From: Allopusillimonas ginsengisoli
GTDB taxonomy: Bacteria > Pseudomonadota > Gammaproteobacteria > Burkholderiales > Burkholderiaceae_B
Assembly: GCA_005239165.1 (NCBI GenBank)
Contig: RAPG01000007.1
Location: 186,001-250,000 of the forward strand
Length of the DNA stretch: 64,000 nucleotides
Direction: 5' to 3'
Shown here: in pieces, positions 18,895-26,259 of the stretch
How positions within the stretch are numbered: position 1 is the first letter of the stretch
Layout: each line of letters opens with the position of its first letter
The notes under the pieces: generated by a model
Databases searched by the model: none
Told to the model about the DNA's origin: nothing
What the model saw: the letters and a program-made list of their open reading frames with translations, nothing else
Translations under genes and position numbers: made by a program

Positions 18895-19476
18895 ATGGAT
18901 TCAAGCAGTGCAAATACAGTGGTGCTTGGTTGTGAAGCAGCCGATGATGATGCGTTTTCCCCTTATGGAAGAATCGTTCGACGTCCGGATAATATTGCCG
19001 CCAGCCTTGCATCAGGCGCTGTAGAGTCTTGGCGACTTCCATTTGAGTCTGCCTCGCCGCCGCAGATTATGTTCAACCGTTATCACGACAAGGGTCGGAA
19101 CTTTTCCGTTATGGAAAAGCACCTGCACGTGACCCAGTGTTTTTTCCCCATGGGCGGCGTACCGTACATTATGGTTGTAGGCATAGACCAGCCCGACGGT
19201 GAAACATTTACGCCTAAAGACGTTAAGGCGTTTTATATCGATGGCAACCACGGTGTTTTGTTGTGGCGTAACGTGTGGCATTCTCTCGCCCGCTTTCCGG
19301 TCGGGGCTGAGTATATTGATCTGGCGTTTATTACTGATGACGATACCCAGAGCGAAATCGAACATCATCTGGCTGGTGGCCCCTTACCCAAAAAGACGGC
19401 ATTTATTGATTTTCAGAAAACGCATCAAACCTGTTTTCAGGTCAGCGATCCAGACTACACCTCCATAAAGGCATAG
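18895..19476 (+). CDS. Ureidoglycolate lyase family protein
   Basis: The 193-residue protein resembles the AllA/ureidoglycolate lyase family (PF04115 type), which splits ureidoglycolate to glyoxylate and urea. Family-like stretches are EKHLHVTQCFFPMGGVPYIM and the C-terminal GVLLWRNVWHSLARFPVG. It lies 70 bp after dctM, ahead of a strong terminator, and so closes the RraA-TRAP operon. Classical AllA is about 160 residues; the N-terminal extension is modest. No other purine or allantoin genes are visible, so another hydroxyacyl-urea-like or malonate-like substrate is possible. Confidence 0.75.
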   Translation: MDSSSANTVVLGCEAADDDAFSPYGRIVRRPDNIAASLASGAVESWRLPFESASPPQIMFNRYHDKGRNFSVMEKHLHVTQCFFPMGGVPYIMVVGIDQPDGETFTPKDVKAFYIDGNHGVLLWRNVWHSLARFPVGAEYIDLAFITDDDTQSEIEHHLAGGPLPKKTAFIDFQKTHQTCFQVSDPDYTSIKA

Positions 19477-19535
19477 GTATTACAGGCCTGATCTATATCG
19501 ATACACTCAGTGTGATGTGGTTTGGCTAGTTCACA

Positions 19536-19564
19536 AAAAGGCCGAAACATGGTTTCGGCCTTTT
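19536..19564. terminator. Rho-independent terminator of the TRAP operon
   Basis: A perfect 13-bp stem (19536-19548 with 19552-19564, core GGCCGAAAC/GTTTCGGCC) with a 3-nt ATG loop carries A and T runs at its base. It lies 59 bp after the last operon gene and works on either strand; the amidase gene converges on it. Confidence 0.88.
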
Positions 19565-19693
19565 GCTTGTGGCGCCAATGGACGGCGTTGTTGTCATAAG
19601 GGTGCCGCGTGCACGGTGCTATCGTCCGGGTGTGTTCATGTCGGCAAACACACCTGTTCGGAGACGATATTGTCTGATAGATAGTGTTGTTAG

Positions 19694-21055
19694 TTACCCC
19701 AGTCGCTGCTGCATTTGCTCAGCATGGTGCTGGCGGATTTTTTCATGCCAGTCGGTATGGGCCTGCCATTGGATGGCAGCATGCAAAATAGTGGCATCCT
19801 GACCGTACGCCCCCACAAACTGCATGGATGTGGGCCTGGCATCTGCAGTCATTCCGTTCGGCATGGCGATAGCGCAACCCTGTATCAGATTAACGAAGCG
19901 TGTAAAGATACCCAGTGTTCGCTGGGGGTCGAACGCGGTCAGCTTGATTGCGGGCGTGCTTGTAGTTGGGACAACAAGCACGTGGCCGGGAACCAGCAGG
20001 TTTTCCATTTGCTCGCGATAATGACGTGCGCCATTCAGCAGGGTCAGGTATTCATGAAGTTCTGTCTTGCTTCCTTGAAGAAAATTGCTGCGCACGACAT
20101 CGTCAAGTGCGGTAGATGGATCATCCACTAATTGCCTATTGTTCAGATAACCTTCCACGCCTGATATGCCAGCCCAGTTAGCGGCCATGTCTGCAAAGCT
20201 GCAGGGTATGGGTTGGACGGTTATCGGAAAGCCTAGCGTTTCACAGCGAGCCTGGCTGGCGCGGTAGGCAGCGCGCGTTTCTGCATGCAGATCGCCTAAG
20301 CTTTCGTCATCCAGAAATATAAGCGTGGGCAGTGCGTGTTGCGCGGCTTTACTTAGCGCGTTCTCGAAAGCGGTGCGTCGCGCAACCGGCAGCATGGCAC
20401 GGTAGAGGCGGCCTGCTTCTGACGCCGTGCGTGCCATGGGGCCGACTACGTCAAAACTTTGACTGAGCGCCGCGACGCCCGAGGTACTTACCCAGCCAGG
20501 CGAACCTTTTAAACCAGTAATGCCACACCAGGAAGAGGGTATGCGCACAGAGCCACCCGTATCTGTTCCTAAGGCAGCAGGTACCAGCCCCGCTGCGACG
20601 GCAGATGCTGAACCGTTGCTTGAGCCGCCCGAGAAATAAATATCAGTGGCATCAATTGGATTGAGAGGGCGACCCAATGGGCTGACACCCCAACCACTCA
20701 TTGCAAACTCGGTTGTATGGCTTTTTCCGGCAATGGCAGCGCCTTGAGCGATCATTGATGCAATGACAGCAGCATGTTCTGTGGGCTCGCGAAAAACGGC
20801 ACGACAACCAAGACGTGTGGGCATGCCTGCCACATCGATCAAGTCTTTGACGGCAATCGGTACATTTGCCAGCAAAGCGTCGGGATGGTTGAGTGCAGAC
20901 AGGTCTTGTGCGGGTACGTCACTGACATGGACGAAGGCACGTACTGCCTCATTACGTGCCTGGATGGCTTGCATCCTTTTGTGGGTGGCTGTGTCACGCT
21001 CGGAGTCAGGCTTCTGCTCTTTGCAGCCATCGATTGAATCCAAAAAAAAATCCAT
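19694..21055 (-). CDS. Amidase (amidase-signature family)
   Basis: The 453-residue protein contains the full Ser-cisSer-Lys triad: the Lys in VPIAVKDLIDVAGMPTR, the cis-Ser in SGGSSNGSASAVAAG and the nucleophilic Ser in GTDTGGSVRIPSSWCGITG. Enzymes of this fold hydrolyse amides, ureides (allophanate) or transfer ammonia in GatCAB. GatB and GatC are absent, so a free amidase is meant. It converges on the TRAP/ureidoglycolate-lyase-like operon. Together with that gene it hints at a nitrogen-containing substrate such as an amide, hydantoin-derived ureide or allophanate (inference). Confidence 0.88.
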   Translation of the reverse strand: MDFFLDSIDGCKEQKPDSERDTATHKRMQAIQARNEAVRAFVHVSDVPAQDLSALNHPDALLANVPIAVKDLIDVAGMPTRLGCRAVFREPTEHAAVIASMIAQGAAIAGKSHTTEFAMSGWGVSPLGRPLNPIDATDIYFSGGSSNGSASAVAAGLVPAALGTDTGGSVRIPSSWCGITGLKGSPGWVSTSGVAALSQSFDVVGPMARTASEAGRLYRAMLPVARRTAFENALSKAAQHALPTLIFLDDESLGDLHAETRAAYRASQARCETLGFPITVQPIPCSFADMAANWAGISGVEGYLNNRQLVDDPSTALDDVVRSNFLQGSKTELHEYLTLLNGARHYREQMENLLVPGHVLVVPTTSTPAIKLTAFDPQRTLGIFTRFVNLIQGCAIAMPNGMTADARPTSMQFVGAYGQDATILHAAIQWQAHTDWHEKIRQHHAEQMQQRLG

Positions 21056-21202
21056 CCAAAAACCTCGTTTGTCATGGTGATTTCTAAGGCCTTCTGCATA
21101 TGCTTACGCGCAATGAAGAGGCCGAATGTTCATCAATCAGGATACATGTAAACAAGAGGCTTAAAGGAAAAAAATTCTTATCAAATAAGAGGCTCTGCTT
21201 TA

Positions 21203-21745
21203 TCAACTGGCTGGTTCAGCTGGATAAATTACCGACTTATTTGTTTGCACAACAGCGCCCGGTGTAAGCTTGGCGGCATCAAGGCGGCCAAGCCCCATAA
21301 TGTGGATTACGTCTTCACCTCGGGCCATAAGGTGATCAGCAACAATGCGTCGATGGCAGCGCCACCACACCGCTTCTGAACACATCATGGCGATGCGCTG
21401 CTCTCGGCCTAGCGCGATCAGTTGATCCAGACCCTGATGAAATTCTTCAGACAGAGCGTAGTCTGCATAGTTGTGAAAGCTGGCGTTTTGCCAGAAACCG
21501 TTTTCGTCACGGGGGATGGTTTTGGATTTGCTGCGTAGCCCGCCTAGTTCAGCTATGCGCTCGTACGCTATGCCAAACTCTTTGAGTGAATTACCAACCG
21601 TATCTTCATTGTATTGTGGGTTGGTTCGCGAGCGCGGTACGGTTCTGATATCCACCAGCATTTCAACACCGGCATCATTCAGCATCGCGGCCAATTCTTC
21701 CAGGGTGCGCGTTGAATGCCCTATGGTAAAAAATGGTAGCGCCAT
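21203..21745 (-). CDS. DUF488 family protein
   Basis: The 180-residue protein opens with the family pattern FFTIGHSTRTLEELAAML and LVDIRTVPRSR. It also carries the conserved cysteine-rich core AMMCSEAVWWRCHRRIVADH. DUF488 proteins have no established function. It starts 2 bp after the DUF2945 gene, so the pair is transcribed together. Small DUF488-DUF2945 gene sets are common in proteobacterial accessory regions. Confidence 0.85.
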   Translation of the reverse strand: MALPFFTIGHSTRTLEELAAMLNDAGVEMLVDIRTVPRSRTNPQYNEDTVGNSLKEFGIAYERIAELGGLRSKSKTIPRDENGFWQNASFHNYADYALSEEFHQGLDQLIALGREQRIAMMCSEAVWWRCHRRIVADHLMARGEDVIHIMGLGRLDAAKLTPGAVVQTNKSVIYPAEPAS

Positions 21746-21747
21746 AC

Positions 21748-21969
21748 TCAGCTCTTTTTGGGCGCGTGTTCTAAGGCACTACCCTTGTGGGCCGCGATGT
21801 GGTCTGTTTTATCGCTCTTTATTTCATACTGCGGGTCGTCTTGCGAGGCGCGGTGTGTGTGCCCCTTGTAGTCAAAGTCTTGGGTATGTACCTTAGTGAT
21901 GGTGCCTGACACGTGCCCAGCTTCAGAATTCCAGGTGACGTGATCGCCTTTCTTGAAAGCCTTGGTCAT
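21748..21969 (-). CDS. DUF2945 (TUDOR-like) small protein
   Basis: The 73-residue protein starts MTKAFKKGDHVTWNSEAG and keeps the SH3/TUDOR-like beta pattern with YKGHTHRASQDDPQYEIKS. It matches small hypervirulence-associated TUDOR-domain proteins (DUF2945) in length and sequence. The frame opens 27 codons earlier, but an AAGGAG Shine-Dalgarno places the start at 21969. No function is established; the neighbouring DUF488 gene follows immediately. Confidence 0.8.
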   Translation of the reverse strand: MTKAFKKGDHVTWNSEAGHVSGTITKVHTQDFDYKGHTHRASQDDPQYEIKSDKTDHIAAHKGSALEHAPKKS

Positions 21970-22073
21970 ATGCGTGGTTCTCCTTAATGTCGTTGCCAGG
22001 CGGCCAGACAGCCAGCTATGCCAATCTTGTCGCGCAGACCTGCGAGGCAATATGGATCTTCTTCACAAGCGGT

Positions 22074-22292
22074 TTAATTGCCACCCTTGCGCAGAGGATC
22101 CAGCAATGGTTTCAGCCCATTGTGATCCAATTCTTGCATCAATGCCAGAAGGCGGCCGATCTCTCCTTTTGGAAAGCCGTTGCGCGCAAACCAGTTCAAG
22201 TAATGGCCGGGCAGGTCGGCTATCAGCCGCCCTTGGTATTTTCCGAAGGGCATCGTGCGGGATACAAGCAGCTCAAGATCTTCGGCGTTCAT
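22074..22292 (-). CDS. DUF3820 family small protein
   Basis: The 72-residue protein shows the DUF3820 pattern TMPFGKYQGRLIADLPGHYL and WFARNGFPKGEIGRLL, then a basic tail. The family includes small putative quorum-sensing-regulated proteins, but its role is unknown. It is leftward like the DUF2945 and DUF488 genes, with about 100 bp between, so co-transcription is possible. Confidence 0.75.
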   Translation of the reverse strand: MNAEDLELLVSRTMPFGKYQGRLIADLPGHYLNWFARNGFPKGEIGRLLALMQELDHNGLKPLLDPLRKGGN

Positions 22293-22385
22293 GGTGCGTG
22301 GGTGTGGTGGTTTGGTTAATGGTCAAGCTCGCGTTTAATTCAGGCAAGGTTTTCAGCCAGCGCCAAATAAGGCAGGTTGGCGCTT

Positions 22386-22592
22386 TCAGCGCAGGTTCTG
22401 AAATACCGCCTTGCTGGTTTGGTCGTAGGTTCTGATCTTTAAATTCTTAAGATCTTCTGCATTTGCCTCGGGTTTTACCGACCAAATTCCGGAAGGAGAC
22501 CAGGGCGTTAAATACAAAAGACGTGTATTTAGTGCCTGAGCGCGTGCTTCCAGTGGTGGTTTGGCGGACGTATAGATAGCGCGTGCATGTCG
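22386..22592 (-). pseudogene. Fragment of a TRAP DctP-type binding protein
   Basis: Reading the minus strand here gives about 68 residues that include LLYLTPWSPSGIWSVKPEAN and DLKNLKIRTYDQTSKAVF. This is the central part of a DctP-family periplasmic binding protein around the carboxylate-binding arginine. The frame stops at 22386-22388, where a normal protein would continue about 150 residues, and no start or signal peptide can be found upstream. It is unlike the intact dctP at 15.8 kb in wording, so it is a remnant of another gene. The rest of the 627-bp interval 22293-22919 shows no other recognisable gene. Confidence 0.55.
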
Positions 22593-22861
22593 AGAAGGCC
22601 GTTTGAGTATACGTGGGTGTTGGAATGAATATAAAGCAGTGGCCTGATTCTGCAGCCCTTTGAAAGTCAGATTGATTGAGCTGCCAGTTGGCGATGTGGC
22701 GCAGATGTGGATGTAAATTACTCAGGCCATACCATGTTCGCGTAACCAGTGGTAGCTTCAAACGGCATGTCAATTGATGGCCCGTATAGCAAATTTTTAA
22801 TGCCCGACTGTGTTCCAACATACAAGCGCCGTTTAATTCTAAGTGCTATCGAGAAAAGTTG

Positions 22862-22900
22862 CATGTAACGCAGGGTGCGCGTAACATGTTTCATGTAACG
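22862..22900. promoter_or_regulatory. Repeated CATGTAACG motifs upstream of mazEF
   Basis: CATGTAACG occurs at 22862-22870 and 22892-22900, exactly 30 bp apart, with CGTAACATG (22880-22888) and the palindrome AACATGTT (22883-22890) between them. They end just before the mazE Shine-Dalgarno. The layout fits binding sites for the autoregulating MazE or MazEF complex (inference). Confidence 0.5.
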
Positions 22901-22919
22901 ATAAAGAGGAGTTTCAGTC

Positions 22920-23144
22920 ATGGCGACTACGCATATAAATGCACGCGTCCAAAAGCATCGTAACGCGCTGCGTATGGCGGGTTTACGTCCGGTGCAAATA
23001 TGGGTGCCAGATACACGAAGGCCTGATTTTGCGGAGGAGTGTCGCCGTCAGTGTCGTTTGATAGCTAAAGCAGAAAAGGCTGACACGCAGTTGGATCGCC
23101 TTGTGGATGAATCTATCGCGGATGTGGAGGGCTGGACAGACTGA
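22920..23144 (+). CDS. MazE-like antitoxin (DUF3018 family)
   Basis: The 74-residue protein matches DUF3018 MazE-like antitoxins: an N-terminal DNA-binding region (VQKHRNALRMAGLRPVQIWV) and an acidic C-terminal tail (DESIADVEGWTD) that would wrap the toxin. It has an AGAGGAG Shine-Dalgarno and overlaps the toxin start by one base (TGATG), the usual coupling for type II pairs. It should neutralise the downstream RNase and repress the operon. Confidence 0.85.
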   Translation: MATTHINARVQKHRNALRMAGLRPVQIWVPDTRRPDFAEECRRQCRLIAKAEKADTQLDRLVDESIADVEGWTD

Positions 23145-23482
23145 TGGCGAAAAAAAGTATACGCGGCGCGTTTGTGACAATCTCGATACAAGGTGATTTT
23201 GGAAAACCCAGGTCTGCCTTAGTGATTCAGGCCGATCAGTTTAGTGAGCATACAAGCGTTACCGTGCTGCCAGTCACTAGTACGCTAGTGGCCGCTCCCT
23301 TGCTTCGTGTCACCGTCGAGCCGAGCATAGAGAATGGCTTGCAGAAAACCTCGCAAGTCATGATTGATAAGGCGCTGTCAGTTAAGCGCGACAAGCTAGC
23401 AGAAGCCTTCGGGCATATCGACGTAAATACAATGGTGCAAGTTGAACGGTGCCTGGCCGTGTTTTTGGGCATAGCTAAATAG
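23144..23482 (+). CDS. MazF/PemK family endoribonuclease toxin
   Basis: The 112-residue protein has the PemK/MazF fold pattern: GAFVTISIQGDFGKPRSALV at the N-terminus, the central SVTVLPVTSTLVAAPLLRVTV, the QVMIDKALSVKRDKLAEAFG segment and a C-terminal helix (VQVERCLAVFLG). Such toxins cleave single-stranded RNA at short sequences. Spacing and overlap with the MazE-like gene identify a type II toxin-antitoxin pair. The pair sits inside a strip of small and decayed genes, typical of a mobile or exchangeable spot. Confidence 0.88.
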   Translation: MAKKSIRGAFVTISIQGDFGKPRSALVIQADQFSEHTSVTVLPVTSTLVAAPLLRVTVEPSIENGLQKTSQVMIDKALSVKRDKLAEAFGHIDVNTMVQVERCLAVFLGIAK

Positions 23483-23592
23483 CGACATTGTTTGACAAGA
23501 ATGCATCCGGTTGAGCGTGTTGCTTGGTCACGCGCTATGCGAAACCAAAAAGACCCTGACTTTAGAGCATTAGACAATCTCTAAAAAAGCGA

Positions 23593-23613
23593 AAGCCCCA
23601 ATAAGTGGGGCTT
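23593..23613 (-). terminator. Hairpin terminator, leftward
   Basis: An 8-bp perfect stem (AAGCCCCA/TGGGGCTT, 23593-23600 with 23606-23613) with a 5-nt loop is followed, on the minus strand, by a run of six T about 5 nt later. It therefore best terminates leftward transcription, although it also lies 110 bp after mazF. Confidence 0.65.
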
Positions 23614-23674
23614 CATAGTCTGGGGTTTGGTGTCTTCGCATCGGGCGAAACCACTTGCGCGGTAGTTAACGCTT

Positions 23675-23941
23675 CTACCCCTTGCGACGTTCATCAGCTA
23701 TTGCGTTAAACAAAATATCACGACTCCCCTCAACGATATCAATAAACGCCAACTGGCTTGTTGCAGGCACACGAGCGAGCGTGACCAAAATATAAGCCAC
23801 CTGTTTTGAAGTGTTGCCAGCCTCATTAGGTGTTGCGTCTGGGCATGCAATTATTTCCTCAATAAGGCGGCGGGGAGCGCGACATCGGGTAATCCCTAGA
23901 TGACGTGAGTAGGCATCACAATTTAGTATACGAGAAATTGG
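23675..23941 (-). pseudogene. Open frame of 88 codons without a start codon; unrecognised, possible remnant
   Basis: The minus strand stays open from just after a TAA (23942-23944) to a TAG at 23675-23677. It encodes a protein-like sequence including APRRLIEEIIACPDA, SKQVAYILVTLARVPATSQL and FIDIVEGSRDILFNAIADER. There is no in-frame ATG, GTG or TTG near its left end. A leftward terminator with a T-tract lies about 60 bp downstream. I do not recognise the family. Its 5' end abuts the GntR operator, which suggests that its beginning was lost. It might instead start at a rare codon (ATT). Base 23483 to 23950 holds nothing else recognisable. Confidence 0.4.
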
Positions 23942-23945
23942 TTAT

Positions 23946-23967
23946 GACAACATGATGTCATGTTGTC
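23946..23967. promoter_or_regulatory. Palindromic operator of the GntR/HutC regulator
   Basis: GACAACATGA-TG-TCATGTTGTC is a perfect inverted repeat with 10-bp arms. It covers the first possible ATG (23960) of the regulator gene, so it is better read as an untranslated operator. Such dyads are typical HutC-subfamily sites and suggest autoregulation. Confidence 0.75.
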
Positions 23968-23983
23968 ATGTCTGGAGTCTCTG

Positions 23984-24733
23984 GTGCTTACCAAAACTAT
24001 CTCTAAAACTGATCCCGTCCCTCTGTACTCACAGCTAGCAAGACTCATAGAGGACGAGATTTCCTGCGGAAAACTCGCTCCAGGCGACGCGCTTCCAACC
24101 GAACGCGAGCTATGCGAGGCTTACGAGGTTAGCCGCGTTACGGTTCGAGAAGCAATTGCGGTTCTCAAACGCAAAGAGTTGGTCGAAACGCGTCGAGGTT
24201 CTGGTAATTACGTTACTAAACACGAAACCGTTAATCGCGATCTTCTTGGCGTTCATAACTTTGACCTGCAGATCGAAGCGAGCGGGCATACCAATCAGCT
24301 CAATTTGCTGGAGTTTGAAGAAGACACACAATCGCGTTATGTGGCGGAAGTGCTGGGCGTGCCGGCCGATACATCTTTTATAAAAGTTGTGCGTCTGCGC
24401 AGCGCTGACGATATCCCGTTGTTTATTGAAACGATATACCTGTCGCGAAGTCGCTTTTCCGGTCTGGTGGCCGACGATTTTCTCTCAACCAAACTGTTCT
24501 CCAAGAAGCTTCTCGAAGAGTACAAGACGGAAATCAGTGAGATCACCTTAATGCTGGACCCGGTACTGCTGCGTGAGAACGAAGCGGCGGTGCTGCATGT
24601 ATCTGAGCTACCCGCGGCGGGTCTGCTTAACGAACGTATCTCATTTGATACACACAACAACCCTGTTGTTTTCAGCCAATGGCTCTTTAGTCGCCACCGC
24701 TGCAGACACTTACTGAAAATAAAAGCCAAATAA
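23984..24733 (+). CDS. GntR family regulator, HutC subfamily (UTRA domain)
   Basis: The protein of about 249 residues has a GntR winged helix (LYSQLARLIEDEISCGKLAP, PTERELCEAYEVSRVTVREA, ETRRGSGNYV) and a UTRA effector domain of about 140 residues. The frame contains an earlier ATG at 23960, but that codon lies in a perfect palindrome. GTG 23984 has a GGAG Shine-Dalgarno six bases upstream, so I place the start there. It sits 19 bp before tctC and probably represses the tctCBA operon until a ligand binds the UTRA domain (inference). Confidence 0.9.
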   Translation: MLTKTISKTDPVPLYSQLARLIEDEISCGKLAPGDALPTERELCEAYEVSRVTVREAIAVLKRKELVETRRGSGNYVTKHETVNRDLLGVHNFDLQIEASGHTNQLNLLEFEEDTQSRYVAEVLGVPADTSFIKVVRLRSADDIPLFIETIYLSRSRFSGLVADDFLSTKLFSKKLLEEYKTEISEITLMLDPVLLRENEAAVLHVSELPAAGLLNERISFDTHNNPVVFSQWLFSRHRCRHLLKIKAK

Positions 24734-24752
24734 CCCTTAGGAGGCTATCTGC

Positions 24753-25715
24753 ATGAAGAAAGTAATTCTATCTACTGTTTGTGCCTTGGCGGCAACGCTA
24801 TCGCTACACACGGCCAAAGCTGAGAATTTTCCTGAAAAACCCGTCACCATGAGCGTGGCGTATTCACCCGGCGGTGGAAATGACACTGTGTCACGCCTGA
24901 TGGCGCGGCATATCGAGAAATATCTCGGGGCACGCATGGTGGTTGAAAACAACCCGGGTGCGGGTGGCCAGATCGGTTTTACACGCCTTGCCAAATCCAA
25001 GCCTGATGGTTACACCATTGGTCTGCTTAGCTCGCCTTCAGTATTCATGATCGAGCTCATGCGCGAAAACGTAGATTACAAACTAGAAGATTTCCAGCCC
25101 ATCGCTAACATCCAATCAGATCCTATCATTCTGGCTGTTGAAGCGAAAAGCGATATCAAGGACTTTGCCGGATTTCTGGACGCTGTAAAAAGCAAGCCAG
25201 GCAAAGTAAACGTCGGCGGTGATGGTCCGCAGTCCAACGTGCATTTACAGGCCGCCGCGCTCGAGGATGCCCTTGGCGTCGATATTAACTTTATCAGCTA
25301 CAGCGGCTCGGGGCCTGCCGCAACGGGTTTGTTGGGCAAGGAAGTGCAAGCAGCTTTGTTGACGGCCAGTTCATCCATTCAGTTTGTTGAGTCTGGGCGC
25401 ATCCGTCCCATCGCCGTGTTCAGCAACAAACGTCATCCTTCCTTACCTGAGGTTCCGACTGCCACTGAAGCAGCTGGTACTAAAGTTGCGGGCGTGGGTA
25501 CAGCCATTCGTGGTGTTGCAGCGCCCAGGGGCATGGCCCCAGAGCGCGTCGCTATCCTGGAAACAGCCTTTCAAAAGTTGCTGGCCGATGAAGAGTTTCA
25601 GGAAGCTGCCAAGAAGATGGGTGTGGTCCTTACCTACATGGGTGCTGACGAGTTCGAGAAAGAGCTGCAGGCATCGCGTGAAGAGGCCAAGCAATACATC
25701 AAGCTGATGAACTAA
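24753..25715 (+). CDS. tctC: Tripartite tricarboxylate transporter binding protein TctC (Bug family)
   Basis: The 320-residue protein has a signal peptide (about residues 1-23, ending HTAKA), then FPEKPVTMSVAYSPGGGNDT, VVENNPGAGGQIGF and PDGYTIGLLSS. It binds a carboxylate in the periplasm for TctAB. An AGGAGG Shine-Dalgarno precedes the start. It is the only one of four Bug proteins in the window with its own membrane partners. The true substrate is unknown; downstream is a PL22-like beta-propeller protein, so a uronate-type acid is one option (inference). Confidence 0.92.
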   Translation: MKKVILSTVCALAATLSLHTAKAENFPEKPVTMSVAYSPGGGNDTVSRLMARHIEKYLGARMVVENNPGAGGQIGFTRLAKSKPDGYTIGLLSSPSVFMIELMRENVDYKLEDFQPIANIQSDPIILAVEAKSDIKDFAGFLDAVKSKPGKVNVGGDGPQSNVHLQAAALEDALGVDINFISYSGSGPAATGLLGKEVQAALLTASSSIQFVESGRIRPIAVFSNKRHPSLPEVPTATEAAGTKVAGVGTAIRGVAAPRGMAPERVAILETAFQKLLADEEFQEAAKKMGVVLTYMGADEFEKELQASREEAKQYIKLMN

Positions 25716-25721
25716 GGTTTA

Positions 25722-25754
25722 CAAGCACCCCGGCGTCTAACACTGGGGTGCTTG
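25722..25754 (+). terminator. Intercistronic hairpin between tctC and tctB
   Basis: A perfect 10-bp stem (CAAGCACCCC, 25722-25731, with GGGGTGCTTG, 25745-25754) with a 13-nt loop lies 7 bp after the tctC stop. There is no T-tract, so it is more likely an attenuator or mRNA-stabilising hairpin giving more TctC than TctAB. Confidence 0.6.
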
Positions 25755-25771
25755 AACAGAGCACACACCCT

Positions 25772-26251
25772 ATGCAACATAGTGATAAGAAAGACATAAG
25801 CTTCGCGCTCTTGTCCATGGTAATCGGCGTGTTCGTCACGCTGCAAGCCTTCAGTTATTCGTACGACTCGTCAGTACTGTTGCGAGGGTTAGCCCTCGCA
25901 ATGACGTTGATGAGTGTGGCGTATTTTGTTCTCGTATGGGCTCGTTCCCGACGACGCCCCACCAGCGAAAGCGATCCCCACACACAGCCAAAGAGTCCTC
26001 ACGGCCAAGCGCTTTTGGTTTTTGCTCTGGTCGTAGGCTGTGCCGTGCTCGTGCCCCTGCTCGGCTTCCTGGCATCCTTCTTTTTATTTATTTACGCCAG
26101 TCAGGTGCTTATCGCCAAGAAGCACAGAATGCTGCACTTTTTTTACGCGATTGGCCTGTCATTTTTTATCTTCATGGTTTTCTTTGGTTTTCTCGGCGTC
26201 TCCTTGCCGGATAGTCTGTTGCCAATCGACCAATTCTTTAAATTCTTCTAA
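25772..26251 (+). CDS. tctB: Tripartite tricarboxylate transporter small membrane subunit TctB
   Basis: The protein of about 159 residues has four hydrophobic segments (around residues 9-26, 32-52, 82-105 and 120-145), as expected for TctB. The frame extends to a GTG at 25748, but that codon is in the right arm of the hairpin after tctC. ATG 25772 is therefore the better start, although its Shine-Dalgarno is weak. It forms the membrane complex with TctA, whose gene begins 8 bp later. Confidence 0.85.
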   Translation: MQHSDKKDISFALLSMVIGVFVTLQAFSYSYDSSVLLRGLALAMTLMSVAYFVLVWARSRRRPTSESDPHTQPKSPHGQALLVFALVVGCAVLVPLLGFLASFFLFIYASQVLIAKKHRMLHFFYAIGLSFFIFMVFFGFLGVSLPDSLLPIDQFFKFF

Positions 26252-26259
26252 GAGCATCT

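Noticed and set aside
22447..22821. Leftward 124-codon frame in the DUF3820-mazE interval
   Set aside because: It has no Shine-Dalgarno and a composition without family resemblance, and it overlaps, in another frame, the recognisable DctP remnant.
23960..23983. ATG 23960 as start of the HutC-type regulator
   Set aside because: The codon lies inside a perfect palindrome and has no Shine-Dalgarno, while GTG 23984 has one.
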